A DNA stretch of 64,000 nt from Guillardia theta CCMP2712 (lineage: Eukaryota > Cryptophyceae > Pyrenomonadales > Geminigeraceae), in contig NW_005434602.1 in the NCBI RefSeq assembly GCF_000315625.1, positions 288,750 to 352,749 on the forward strand. Direction: 5' to 3'. Positions 45,849 to 55,642 of the stretch are shown in pieces. How positions within the stretch are numbered: position 1 is the first letter of the stretch; the number at the start of each line of letters is the position of its first letter. Under the pieces are notes generated by a model that made no database searches, had not been told where the DNA came from, and saw only the letters and a program-made list of their open reading frames with translations. Both the position numbers and the translations under genes were made by a program.

Positions 45849-46467
45849 TGTGGAGTGGAGTGGGAGTACCCGGTGGTTATATATGAAGATATGGGGGAAA
45901 TGGGGGTGGTGGGGGTTATATGGGGTGGTGGGTCATTCCAGGTGGGGTGGGTGTACCCGGTGGTTATATATAAAGATATGGGGGAAATTGGGGGTGGTGG
46001 GGTTATATGGGGTGGTCGTCCTATTACAGGTGGACTGGGTGTACCCGGTGGTTATATATAAAGATATGGGGGAGATTGGGGGGTACTGGGGGTACATGAA
46101 CCTGACTGACATGGGGTAGTCGTCCTATTACAGGTGGACTGGGTGTACCCGGTGGTTATATATAAAGATATGGGGGAGATTGGGGGGTACTGGGGGTACA
46201 TGAACCTGACTGACGCCGGGGTAGTCGTCCTATTACAGGTGGACTGGGTGTACCCGGTGGTTATACATGAATATATGGGGCAGGCAGGGGGTACTGGGGG
46301 TACATGAACCTGAATGACATGGGGTGGTCGTCCTATTACAGGTGGACTGGGTGTACCCGGTGGTTATACATGAATATATAGGGCAGATAGGGGGTACATA
46401 TGTGTTACGTGTTATGTTTCTCAGCACAAAATGTAATACGTGAGTACCCCTTAAATTAAGGCTTTAA
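45848..46467 (+). repeat. Tandem array of about 87- and 104-bp units, 6 copies
   Basis: The core TACCCGGTGGTTATA recurs at about 45867, 45954, 46041, 46145, 46250 and 46353: two 87-bp steps, then three of 103-105 bp. Longer units add a GGGGGTACTGGGGGTACATGA segment or a shorter form of it. The last copy carries the tail also found at 44815-44955. Confidence 0.95.
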
Positions 46468-46673
46468 TTGGGGGTACAAGGATCTTAGCCGAAGTGTCAT
46501 TGATTACAGTACGGGTTGTTTTATTGTATCATACCACCCCTCTATGTTTGTCTCTTGGTTATTCCCCCACTTTGACTACCCCTTATTTTACCTGCTTTGT
46601 GGGGGTACTAAGTGTCATTAGGGGCCGCGGACTGCGTTACTTAAAGCAAGGGCCTAAGTGTCAAGGTGTGAAA

Positions 46674-47033
46674 ATGAACACTTTGTTGTTTAGCTTTGGT
46701 GTTGCGAGTATGGCCTATGATCTGTACAAGAGTTACAACAATTCAGGAGTTTCATTGCTTGGAGTGAAGAAGAGGGTGAGAGAGGAGATCATTGAGACTA
46801 CTAACAACAGTGGTGTTGTTACTACGATCAAGAACAGTCAAATTATAACTCGGACTATGAAGCAAGATCGAGTTCGGGAACTTGAGGAGGAGTTAAGGAA
46901 GTTGACCGATGCAGCACGCAGCGATGCCACCGCCCGCACGACGTCGAACGTATCGGCTGATGGAGGGAATGAGGAAGTTGTTGGGAATGGAGATGATTCT
47001 GTACGAAGGCAATCCAAACGACGTAAATTGTGA
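46674..47033 (+). CDS. Small protein with hydrophobic N terminus, coil and nuclear-type C terminus (119 aa)
   Basis: Starts MNTLLFSFGVASMAYDL, weakly hydrophobic. Then a basic stretch (GVKKRVREEI), a coil (RVRELEEELRKLTDAA), an acidic/Asn-rich part and a basic end (RRQSKRRKL). No family recognised. AATAAA lies 16 nt after the stop (47049-47054). Confidence 0.6.
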   Translation: MNTLLFSFGVASMAYDLYKSYNNSGVSLLGVKKRVREEIIETTNNSGVVTTIKNSQIITRTMKQDRVRELEEELRKLTDAARSDATARTTSNVSADGGNEEVVGNGDDSVRRQSKRRKL

Positions 47034-47104
47034 TATTCTTGTTGTTGTAATAAACAAGTGTTATTCAAACGCACTGTTAAGCGGCTCAGCGGCTGAGTTC
47101 ACTA

Positions 47105-47851
47105 TCAGGCGCGTGACAAGCGACATGTCTCTGCGAAGTGAGTTCCGCTGCCACACATACGACACAGATCGTATTTCTCGCGTATCTGCATTGCGGCATC
47201 TCTATGTTCTTCCGCGCTGAGTGCAACGGAAGTATACTTCCACCCTCTCACCTTTGTGATGCCGTGTTTCTTCATCTGGTGCAAAGTCTCATTCCTTTCC
47301 CAAGACTCCAAATCATGCGGTATCGCGGGGGTTTCTGGGGCTATCAATTTTGGGTTACCCCATGATTCGGCGAATGGTCCCTTCAAGTGCTGTCCAATGC
47401 GTTTATCCACGTTCTTCGATCTGCCCACGTATACCTGTCCGTTGGGATATAACAAGATGTATACTCCGCTCGTACCGGGGAGGAGTTGAGGATACTCGAT
47501 GGGCTTTTTGTTTATCTCTTCATCCTCGCTTTCTTCACTCGACTCACTACTTTTGACCTTTTCATCATCCATCTCATCATTACGCTGTTCGTATGAGCCC
47601 CATTTACGTGAGAAGCACTCTGGAGCGAATTGCCAAGGGTTCCCAACATTGGAGGCATTCCAGAGTCTCCGGTCCGACTTCTCCTGGTCAGCATAGCACT
47701 CGCTGGCAAAGTGTCCGGTTTTTCCGCATTGAAAACATGTTCTTCTATTCGAGGTGACGCTCCATTCTGAGACCGCATAACGGGAATTCGTCCAACACTC
47801 CGGGGCAATGTGCCCCCACCTCCCACAGTGATAACACACCACTGAGCTCAT
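47105..47851 (-). CDS. GIY-YIG nuclease flanked by CCHC zinc knuckles
   Basis: A single exon of 248 codons. Two CCHC knuckles lie at the N terminus (CYHCGRWGHIAPEC and CFQCGKTGHFASEC); a third unit is degenerate (WQFAPEC). An acidic Ser/Glu linker follows, then a GIY-YIG domain: SGVYILLYPNGQVYVGRSKN with the GVY and YVG triads and the following R, then LSAEEHRDAAMQIREKYD. A last knuckle-like CRMCGSGTHFAETC closes the protein. GIY-YIG enzymes nick DNA, as in homing endonucleases and some mobile or viral proteins; the knuckles would bind single-stranded nucleic acid. The acidic catalytic residue expected later in the fold cannot be assigned with certainty. Confidence 0.8.
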   Translation of the reverse strand: MSSVVCYHCGRWGHIAPECWTNSRYAVSEWSVTSNRRTCFQCGKTGHFASECYADQEKSDRRLWNASNVGNPWQFAPECFSRKWGSYEQRNDEMDDEKVKSSESSEESEDEEINKKPIEYPQLLPGTSGVYILLYPNGQVYVGRSKNVDKRIGQHLKGPFAESWGNPKLIAPETPAIPHDLESWERNETLHQMKKHGITKVRGWKYTSVALSAEEHRDAAMQIREKYDLCRMCGSGTHFAETCRLSRA

Positions 47852-47986
47852 GCTGCTCTTCCTGTCCTATGCTTGACTGTCAGTCAAGTTTTTACATTCA
47901 AGAGGAAATGAAAAAGAAATAAAAATTTAGTCCGCCCGAAATATTCTCTCGATACAAACAATATTCTTTATAGAAAACCTTTTTAA

Positions 47987-48010
47987 CCTTTATACGACAA
48001 AAGGATTCCC
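47987..48010 (+). repeat. Left half of a perfect 24-nt inverted pair
   Basis: This 24-mer, containing TTTATACGACAAAAGG, is found again as its reverse complement at 61479-61502, 13.5 kb away. It overlaps the 3' end of the 48358 gene. Confidence 0.85.
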
Positions 48011-48358
48011 TGAGGCAAACTCCACAGAGGCAAACTCCTCAATGTCGGTTGGAAACTCATCGGACAAGCACTCCGATCCCCCCCGCCTCTGCTCGCACTT
48101 TGATGCTGTATTCCTGTCAGTGCTGATCTTCCTCCTCTTCCATTGTATCGCATCCACAGAGGCAAACTCCTCAATGTCGGCTGGAAACTCATCGGACAAG
48201 CACTCCGATCCCCCACACCTCTGCTCGCACTTTGATGCTGTATTCCTGTTAGTGCTGATCTTCCTCCTCTTCCGTTGTATCGCATCCACAGAGGCAAACT
48301 CCTCAATATCGGGTGGAAACTCATCGGACAAGCACAAGAGATCCTCAGCCGCCAACAT
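47990..48358 (-). CDS. Repeat protein of 44-residue units (122 aa)
   Basis: Three copies of a 132-bp unit; each encodes CLSDEFPADIEEFASVDAIQ followed by a basic KRRKIS stretch and SKCEQRRGG. The acidic/hydrophobic patch next to a nuclear-type basic patch looks like a short linear-motif array (inference). A second frame is also open through the repeat; this one is preferred for its ATG and sensible composition. A CCAATAAATAAAA stretch lies about 30-45 nt upstream. Confidence 0.5.
   Translation of the reverse strand: MLAAEDLLCLSDEFPPDIEEFASVDAIQRKRRKISTNRNTASKCEQRCGGSECLSDEFPADIEEFASVDAIQWKRRKISTDRNTASKCEQRRGGSECLSDEFPTDIEEFASVEFASGNPFVV
48023..48358. repeat. 132-bp coding tandem repeat
   Basis: The word cacagaggcaaactcctcaa starts at 48023, 48155 and 48287, exactly 132 bp apart (44 codons). 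Copies differ at a handful of positions. Confidence 0.95.
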
Positions 48359-48452
48359 GCCTCCCGTAGACCCTTCCCAGTGCTTTTTTATTTATTGGAA
48401 AAAACCAAACCGTAGCAAACTTTGTTTTTAAAAAACAAAAAATACACAAAGA

Positions 48453-51151
48453 TCAACCAAAGCACGTTTCAGGGCAATGAGAGTTCCTCGGGCATACAGA
48501 GCACACGCCTGGCTCACTCTGGTAGTATCCGTAGTTGCATCGACATTGCTCTTTCAAAGAAGATCCAGCTGTCGAGTTTGAGTTCTTAAAGCATGCACTT
48601 TTCTGGCTTAGGCTACAGTAATTCCCTGCCTCGCATATAGAGCACTGCTCACTCCCTTGCAATGGATTCTTCAAATATGATCCTTCAGGGCAATATTCAC
48701 ACGCTGTCGACGATGCGTTTGAGTATGTGTGGTTTGCGCACAGTTTCATCACCCCATTCACACAAAAGTAACCAGGAACGCACGCAGCACATTGATCGCT
48801 CCCTTGCAATGGGTTTTTCAGATATGACCCATCGGGACACAACGCGCATGATGTCCCCGACATGTTCGAATACATATCAACAGGACACTCCTTGCAAATC
48901 AAAGATCCCGCTTCGTCGCTGAAATATGACGGAGTACACGAAGTGCACTCTGACTGTGAGATCGCTCCAGAATAATTCAGCGCATATCCTGCGGGACATG
49001 GCACGCATTCCAGTGGACCACTCTTGTAGTACCCACTCGGGCATAATATACACTGGTTACTTGACAGATCCCAAACCCCGTTTGGCATGTCTGAACACGC
49101 CGTGTCTGGGATGCATGCGCTCTTCGTATTATCCGTATACCCCAACCCAGTCAACGCGTCTATGTATCCGGGAAGGCACGTGCAACGCGTAGACTGTGGG
49201 ATCGATACCGAATTCGCCGGACAGTCGTAGCAAAACGGGAGCTCTACCTTAGCAGATTGCAGTACCCCTTTCCATTGCCCATGCTGGTTTCCACCCGAGC
49301 ATGGCAAGCAATCCGTCGTCAACGTTATATATCTTCCCTTCATGTTGCAAGATATCTCATTCTTCTGGTTAGGCCCTGACCACCTGATACCAGAGGCACA
49401 TAGTCCGTTGTTGTTGTTACAACAACCCACACACCCCCAGCTCTGTGGGCAAGAGTCTGGTGGCGCGCTTGGGTTGTCCCCAATCAACACTCGTTCCCCT
49501 GCTCCCGCAAGATTCCAATACGCCCCATTGTCTATACTCCAGATATTCACTTTAGAAATCTCTCTACTCACCCCAAGGTCTATGATTATGAATGGCGGTG
49601 TTCGGCAATCGTAGCACCCAATCGATACCTCTTTCGTCACCAAGCCTGTTGTCGTTGGCTCTTCTAATGCATGCTCACACGAACCCCGAACATCAGTGCT
49701 TGACGATCCTGGCCCTGTCCATATTCCCTTTCGTTCAAAACCAGGTGTCATCGCCGACCCAATCCTGCACGTGCTCGAACACAACGATCTCTCGTCATCT
49801 CCGCATGAGTACAGCAGGTTGATTTTCTCCCCAGTGTATGAGAAGGTGTTTTTCTGGCATGCGTTCAACGACGCACAATCCGTTGGCAATGACGACCCCG
49901 CCAGGGAGAAGTTGTTCGCCGGGCACCCCATAATCATACCATCCTTGCAGTAGCTGTTCGCAGGGCATAGCGTACAAGTGTAATCCCCGTTTGCCGGGTA
50001 ATACCCATTAATGCACACGCAAGCCGAGATCGAAGAAGACAGCTCTACAGACAGCGAATTCGATGGACACGATTGCATCACACTGTTGTTGCAGTAGCTC
50101 CCCACAGGGCACCCCCCGCACCTCGATCCCTCCCCTGCAGTCCCATTCCCTTCCACCCAGTAATATCCCGCCTCGCAAGTGCAGTCGTAGATCGACCACG
50201 AGAACTGTCCAGCAAAGGAGTTTGTGGGGCATGCCTTGAGGACCCCCCCAAAGCAGTAGCTGTCCACTGGGCACATCTCACAGGTGAACGGTGCGCTGGG
50301 TGTGCTGCCTTCAACACGGTGGTATCCAGCCTCACACACACACTCATCCAACCTGCCGGACCCAACCGCTGAAGAAGATAAGTTCGGACAGTGAACGCAT
50401 TCCTCTATAGACCCAGCCCCTTCATAATCAAGAAACATGTCCGCAGGACAACTCGAGCACCCACCCAAAAACTTCTTGAATTGTCCGACCGGGCACAGCA
50501 TGCAGTCTTGCCTCTCAATGTCCCACACTCCATTCGTTACGTTTTGACAAGTCGTATTCGCCACACAGACCCGGTTGTAGTCAGGACTACACGCACGCAC
50601 CTCGATTTCATCAGAACTGCATGCCCCCGTGCAGTTCGCGCAAACTCTGTCTTGTTTGCCATCGATACCTTTTAACAATCACAGTTAAATACAAAAATAA
50701 ATCATATTACACTTTACCTCCACATGGCGTTATTGCATAGCTTTCATATCCACACTCAGTACATAAAGAACACACACGGTCCAAGTCATTAACACCACAC
50801 TCGGAAGTCAGATATTCGAATGAAGTGTTACACTCTTGTCGGCAAGGGCTACAAAATATTCACCACTCTGATTTCAAAACAAACATTCATATCAGTGTTC
50901 AATTCATTCGAAATTCTCTTCAAATTTACCCGATATTGCCCTGCAGGCACACTGAAGTCTATTAACCATTGACATCCGTTGTATGAACATGGATAGTAAC
51001 AATATCTTGTAACGATACATGTATGTTGCCAGTATATCTGTTGAGTGCAAGTAGATTCGTACTTTCTCGCAACAGTAAACGTATACGTCGGCTCAACAAA
51101 CATTACAACTATCAAAATCACACCCAAACTTCCAAGCATTTCTTTCGACAT
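48453..51151 (-). CDS. Cysteine-rich secreted protein with discoidin-like domain; possible frameshift
   Basis: The 5' part (51151 to about 50855) starts with a signal peptide (MSKEMLGSLGVILIVVMFVE). An open frame with TNFR/GCC2-GCC3-like cysteine repeats (CPVGSYCNNSVMQSCPSNS and similar, more than ten) runs to 48453. A 50-nt intron (donor GTAAAG near 50718, acceptor AAAAG near 50669) joins the first cysteine exon in phase. At about 50853 the two frames differ by one base at an AAAA run (TTTT on the coding strand), so the gene is either damaged or miscalled there. In the middle a galactose-binding/F5-8C-like domain is seen (PFIIIDLGVSREISKVNIW). No membrane helix at the end. A surface receptor or adhesin is likely (inference). 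TATATAAG lies 37-44 nt upstream. Confidence 0.7.
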
Positions 51152-51187
51152 TTTCTCACACGTTTACACCCCGGCATTCTCAAAATA

Positions 51188-51195
51188 CTTATATA
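51188..51195 (-). promoter_or_regulatory. TATA box (TATATAAG) of the cysteine-rich gene
   Basis: Minus strand, 37-44 nt before ATG 51151. It supports that ATG as the real start although the frame breaks downstream. Confidence 0.65.
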
Positions 51196-51228
51196 CATCA
51201 CCACACACTATTCTGATCCACACCATAA

Positions 51229-51528
51229 TCATTTCATTCCATAGTAAATAAATAGAATACAAAGAATAATAGAACCAGTCAACAACTGCATCCTTCTGCT
51301 TTGTTTCCCTTCTTCTTCCATTTCTATTCTTCTCGATGCTTTCTCTTCCTTTTCTATCCTTCTCAATGATTTCAATGCTTTCTCTTCCTTTTCTATCATT
51401 GTCGCTGCTTCATATAACATATTCAATCCCTTCCCGTCAGATCCCTGCGTTTCCTCTTCATCACTTTCTATTTCCTCTTCAACTCCACCACCAACTCCAC
51501 CTCCAGACCCCTCCACAGATCCCTCCAA
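51229..51528 (-). CDS. Tail-anchored acidic coiled-coil protein (99 aa)
   Basis: Acidic, Gly-rich N terminus, a coil with repeated EKEEKA..RRIE words, and a single C-terminal membrane helix (TGSIILCILFIYYGMK), the layout of a tail-anchored protein. Its start overlaps the end of the neighbouring gene by 61 nt in another frame. No family recognised. Confidence 0.55.
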   Translation of the reverse strand: MEGSVEGSGGGVGGGVEEEIESDEEETQGSDGKGLNMLYEAATMIEKEEKALKSLRRIEKEEKASRRIEMEEEGKQSRRMQLLTGSIILCILFIYYGMK

Positions 51529-52208
51529 TAGTAGCTCAGCCTCGTCCCCTCCACTCGCAGCCCTCCCAATCCCCGCCTCATCACTCGTAGAGCACGCTCC
51601 GCAGCCTTCTGTCTTGCAATCCTATCCTTCTCTTCTGGTCTGTCGTTAATACCAAACGCCCCAATGAATTCTGACGACCCCTTGAAATCTCTCATCAACC
51701 GTTTCACTTCTCCATTCGAACACAACACAACAAAAATTAAAAGCAAACTATCCATGCATAGTCGATACATCCCAACCTTCTGCTCTCTGTTCAACGTTCT
51801 GAACAAACCCTCTGAGGTCACACGTCTCTCCAATTTCACCGCGTCACTCTTTTTCCTTGACTTATCACGATTCAAGCCACCCCAATGGATTTTATCGTCA
51901 AATGCGTAAACAAATCCCTCATCAATCCCCTCAACTTTCACAGAATAACTTTCATCACCAATCCATTTACCATAGATTGCAGCAACAGTCCCCAAAAGCT
52001 CTTTAACACGCTCTCCCCCATCCGTAACATGCCCCATAACAATCTCTAAACAAAACTCCCGGATAATATCAAGGCAAATGCATATAACACTCTTATCTTC
52101 ATCTGATAACCCTCTCATCTGTTTCTTCAAACGATTCAGCTCACTCTGCGCTTTCAACACAAGAGAACTAGTATCCTCACGGTATCGGTTCTTAATCCAA
52201 TCACTCAT
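51468..52208 (-). CDS. Helical protein, homologue of the 56592 protein (246 aa)
   Basis: Shares ordered blocks with the protein at 56592-57728: VICICLDI against LCICLDI, a W..LNRDKSRKKSDAVK block against NIQGNKKDLTKK, and LYRLCMDSLLLIFVVLCSN-like against LYKDTALMMCIVLCED. It lacks the membrane module and Ser-rich repeats of that protein. Function unknown. An AT-rich TATTAATA lies about 45-50 nt upstream. Confidence 0.6.
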   Translation of the reverse strand: MSDWIKNRYREDTSSLVLKAQSELNRLKKQMRGLSDEDKSVICICLDIIREFCLEIVMGHVTDGGERVKELLGTVAAIYGKWIGDESYSVKVEGIDEGFVYAFDDKIHWGGLNRDKSRKKSDAVKLERRVTSEGLFRTLNREQKVGMYRLCMDSLLLIFVVLCSNGEVKRLMRDFKGSSEFIGAFGINDRPEEKDRIARQKAAERALRVMRRGLGGLRVEGTRLSYYWRDLWRGLEVELVVELKRK

Positions 52209-52324
52209 AATTCCACTCTCTCACAAATACAACCTTTCCACACAATCAGTTTATTAATATACCAAAAAGCAATTGATAAAAATCAAACTCCAAAAACACC
52301 AAAGCTAAAGTCATCACAAAAATT

Positions 52325-52987
52325 TTAATTCCGCCGAAAACAACACAGACCTTCATACGCACCTGCCCATTCCCCATAGAACTCAGGAACAAAACCAAGC
52401 GTCCGAAAAAGATTATTCAGAGTATGCTGCTCCCCATACTCAATGCCAATCAGCGATGAATCCTTCTCAATCAGATCATTCACCCCAATCCGTTGCCATT
52501 CACCACGCTTCAGCAAAATAAGACGGTTCAAAAAAGTCCACCCATAACGCTGATTCACAGTAATCTTCGTAATACCAAGAAATCCATTCAGTTGCAACTT
52601 CATCTCACCACCATCCATTATACTCCCTTCCAACACACTCTCGTCACGCTCCAACTCAACCAATCCAAACCATTGGCAAAGCTCCAAAAACATCCAAAAA
52701 GTACGGTTCTTGTTCTTCATACGTTGGCTCTTCAAATATCGCTCTCGAAGGAACCGCCGGCTCACTTCATCCATACCAAAAACCTTCAAACTCTGCACTT
52801 CATTGAAGTTCTCCAAAATGCTCCGATACGACTTCTTCCAAATAGTCTGCCCTGCTCGAGCTCGCACTTGTTTGCTCCCAACTCCCGAAATACAAACAAG
52901 ACTCTCAATCACAATCTTATCAGACTCGGAAACCACACTTTCATTCACCACACCCACACCAATCAAACTCTCCGCAAGCTCGCTCAT
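52325..52987 (-). CDS. Unidentified 220-aa protein
   Basis: The frame is open from 53038, but ATG 52987 (MSELAESLIGVGVV) is preferred: a TATAAA box at 53028-53035 would lie inside the longer version's start. Contains SYRSILENFNEVQSLKVF, WMFLELCQWFGLVELER and YGEWAGAYEGLCCF. No family recognised; mixed alpha/beta. Confidence 0.6.
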   Translation of the reverse strand: MSELAESLIGVGVVNESVVSESDKIVIESLVCISGVGSKQVRARAGQTIWKKSYRSILENFNEVQSLKVFGMDEVSRRFLRERYLKSQRMKNKNRTFWMFLELCQWFGLVELERDESVLEGSIMDGGEMKLQLNGFLGITKITVNQRYGWTFLNRLILLKRGEWQRIGVNDLIEKDSSLIGIEYGEQHTLNNLFRTLGFVPEFYGEWAGAYEGLCCFRRN

Positions 52988-53027
52988 CGCAATCCCACAC
53001 AAAAAAACCCTTCCCACCTCGAGTCCT

Positions 53028-53035
53028 TTTATAAA
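53028..53035. promoter_or_regulatory. Palindromic TATA box shared by two divergent genes
   Basis: TTTATAAA reads the same on both strands. It is 23-30 nt before ATG 53058 on plus and 41-48 nt before ATG 52987 on minus. The start codons are only 70 nt apart. Confidence 0.6.
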
Positions 53036-53057
53036 CACAAGCTAGGAAAGTCGTTAT

Positions 53058-53345
53058 ATGTCCGTTATGAATAACGAACGTTACGGAAGTTACAAAACCG
53101 TTAAAAATCAAATACACGTTATTGGTGACAAAATGATTTTTGTAAAGTATATAAAGCAAACACTGTACACACATCAATTTTTCAATGACAACATGAAAAA
53201 GAAGAAAAACACACCGATTTTAGTCCATAGCAATGGCAAACAGCTGATGGCTAATATCACCAACGCTATCATTAAAAACGAAAACAAACTCTGCAATTTA
53301 GATCATATTTTTCAAAAACAATACAATAAATCAAACATAAAATAA
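53058..53345 (+). CDS. Small basic protein (95 aa)
   Basis: Lys/Asn-rich, about 95 residues, no membrane helix. No family recognised. Supported mainly by its ATG 23-30 nt behind the shared TATA box and by lack of any competing frame. Confidence 0.4.
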   Translation: MSVMNNERYGSYKTVKNQIHVIGDKMIFVKYIKQTLYTHQFFNDNMKKKKNTPILVHSNGKQLMANITNAIIKNENKLCNLDHIFQKQYNKSNIK

Positions 53346-53595
53346 TCTAATAGAATAAATCTAAACATAAACAAAAATAAGTTGTTATTGTAATATATAA
53401 TAAACTTGACATAAACTACATATTCTTATTGTAATATACAACAAAACTAACATAAAATACATGATTTCCCGATATCACACATAAGCAACAAACAAATCTG
53501 ACAGTCCATCCCGAAAAACACACATAAAACAACAACATTCTCCGATTCGTACTCCAATACATATAAATTATTAACCACACAACACTACCATCATC
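53346..53595. other. Very AT-rich intergenic stretch
   Basis: Contains ttgtaatata-type words twice (53388, 53431) and the TATA box of the next gene. No gene seen. Confidence 0.6.
53562..53569 (+). promoter_or_regulatory. TATA box (TATAAATT) of the 53596 gene
   Basis: 27-34 nt upstream of ATG 53596. Confidence 0.6.
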
Positions 53596-54207
53596 ATGCC
53601 CACATCACAATCTGAACAAAATACACAAGCAAAAACCAACAAATCAAAATACAATACTATAATACTATACATACTATTCTTTCTATTCTGGCTAACAGCA
53701 ATCACTGCTTGGTACTACAAACCAGCACCCATAAATAACATAAACAAAAGAAGACAGGATTCACAGGATAAACTCAATATGCCATTCCTATTACATTGGT
53801 TCCTCTCAAACATTATCATCGCAATATTCTTCCTCGCTCTGCCTTTAATTCTATCTCTCTATTCTTCCAAAATAATATCCTTATCAAAATTCCAACTTCT
53901 CCTCCCAATAACTGTAACATCATTGGTTGCAATAATGGCCTGGTTGCTCTTCGATCCTTTTACAGATAAAAAATCTTCACAACCATATACACAAAACGAA
54001 CTACTGATTGTCTCAATCGGTGGTATTTTCATTATCGCTTGTTTCATTTTCATCCTATCATGCATATTACTCTGTACTACACAACAACACTCTGACATAC
54101 AACAAACTCAAATACAAACAGCCACATCCGAATCTAAATACATCCGTTATCAACCTTTAGTAACATTCCCTCTTGATAAATACCCATACATCCATGCATT
54201 TCAATAA
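53596..54207 (+). CDS. Four-helix membrane protein (203 aa)
   Basis: Polar N terminus, then four hydrophobic segments: near residues 22-40 (IILYILFFLFWLTAITAWYY), 66-86, 97-115 and 135-157 (IVSIGGIFIIACFIFILSC). Polar C-terminal tail. The codon use is extremely AT-rich, more so than any other gene here. No family recognised. Confidence 0.65.
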   Translation: MPTSQSEQNTQAKTNKSKYNTIILYILFFLFWLTAITAWYYKPAPINNINKRRQDSQDKLNMPFLLHWFLSNIIIAIFFLALPLILSLYSSKIISLSKFQLLLPITVTSLVAIMAWLLFDPFTDKKSSQPYTQNELLIVSIGGIFIIACFIFILSCILLCTTQQHSDIQQTQIQTATSESKYIRYQPLVTFPLDKYPYIHAFQ

Positions 54208-55261
54208 AAAATATTCAATTGCTGCACTTTTTACTGTTCTCCTTTTTCAAAAAATCTATTCAAAAATCTGTAACATTTGCTGTTTTCAAGTGCTCAATTT
54301 CAACCATTCTCAACGCCTCATTTTTTCCTCTTAAGTTGAAATTTTCATTATCAGTAAACTTCCAAAAATTCACTTAAAGACCACCACGAGAACGTCGAAA
54401 AGGACGAATTAACTCCAATTTTAATCACATTTCCGGAATGCGTCAAAACTAGCGTCAAAAGACCTACCAGGGGGGGGGGGTTTTACATATATATAATTTT
54501 TTTGAACCGGTTTTGATTAATGACCCTCCATACTCACCAGATTTCCTATGTGGGTCACTAAGTAAAAACCCCAAGGGTCCGACCCTGGCCCTCAAAGCTA
54601 GGGGATCCCAAGGCATCTGCCAGGGATAACAGTGGCTTGACTATAACCACTCACACCTGCACATGGCCGATTTCATATATGGGTCACTAAGTAAAAACCC
54701 CAAGGGTCCGACCCTGGCCCTCAAAACTAGGGGATCCCAAGGCACCTCCCAGACCGGGATCACATGACGATGACTGGCTATAACCCCTGCCTCCTCTGCA
54801 TAGGTCCCAGATTTCATATATGGGTCACTAAGTAAAAACCCCAAGGGTCCGACCCTGGCCCTCAAAACTAGGGGATCCCAAGACAAAGGCACCTGCCAGG
54901 GATCACATGACGATGGCTGGCTATAACCCCTGCCTCCTCTGCATAGGTCCCAGATTTCATATATGGGTCACTAAGTAAAAACCCCAAGGGTCCGACCCTG
55001 ACCCTCAAAGCTAGGGGATCCCAAAGCACCTCCCAGACCAAGGCACCTGCCAGGGATCACATGACGATGACTGGCTATAACCCCTGCCTCCTCTGCATAG
55101 GTCCCAGATTTCATATATGGGTCACTAAGTAAAAACCCCAAGGGTCCGACCCTGGCCCTCAGAGCTAGGTATACACAATTTTTATCTAATTAGCTAATTC
55201 AAATAATCCATTTTTTTAAAAAAAAATTGCTCAGTATAAAACTTTATGATAATCGAAAGAG
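54208..55261. repeat. Intergenic region with 129-155 bp tandem repeats, 5 copies
   Basis: The word gggtcactaagtaaaaaccc starts at about 54552, 54681, 54822, 54964 and 55119. Each unit then has AGGGTC-C-GACCCT, a perfect 6-bp hairpin stem around one base, and GGGGATCCC. Between copies the length varies by small indels. The first 260 bp hold nothing recognisable apart from a G run at 54471-54480. No gene seen. Confidence 0.9.
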
Positions 55262-55603
55262 TCAACCGAGTTGGTACGGGAGGAGGTTGCTTTGAGTCTG
55301 GAGCCTATGAAGGAGGTCGGCCTGGAAGGCTTCCTCGTAGCCTATGAGGTAGTGAAGGTAGAGCCACTGCCTCTTCTCGAAGTCCGAGGAGTCCTGGTGA
55401 AAGAGGAAGGAATGCTGCATGCGGGAGTAGCTACATGCCCTTGCGCGGCTTGCATGGAGTTCGTCATGCAATTCGAAGAGGCGGTTTGAGTTGAACAAGA
55501 TACGGGAGTCGTCCGCGCCGTGCTGCGCCGCCTTCTCCTCGACCAGTTGACAGGGGTATATGTCACACGAAAGGTTGAAAGCAAGGAGCGGTGGGTTGAT
55601 CAT
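55262..55603 (-). CDS. Unidentified 113-aa protein
   Basis: Starts MINPPLLAFNLSCDIYPCQL, then charged helical sequence (SSDFEKRQWLYLHYLIGYEE). The open frame extends further upstream, but ATG 55603 is preferred because TTTTAAAA lies 40-47 nt before it. No family recognised. Confidence 0.5.
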   Translation of the reverse strand: MINPPLLAFNLSCDIYPCQLVEEKAAQHGADDSRILFNSNRLFELHDELHASRARACSYSRMQHSFLFHQDSSDFEKRQWLYLHYLIGYEEAFQADLLHRLQTQSNLLPYQLG

Positions 55604-55642
55604 GTCAAATGGCTGGGTGTCTAGGTTGGATTTTTCTTTTAA

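Noticed and set aside
47983-48324. Alternative frame through the 132-bp repeats
   Set aside because: Equally long, but with an Arg/Leu/Trp-rich product and weaker start; the acidic frame was kept with modest confidence.
54641-54892. Minus-strand repeat frame in the 129-155 bp array
   Set aside because: It spans only two repeat units, does not continue in the other copies, and has no start context.
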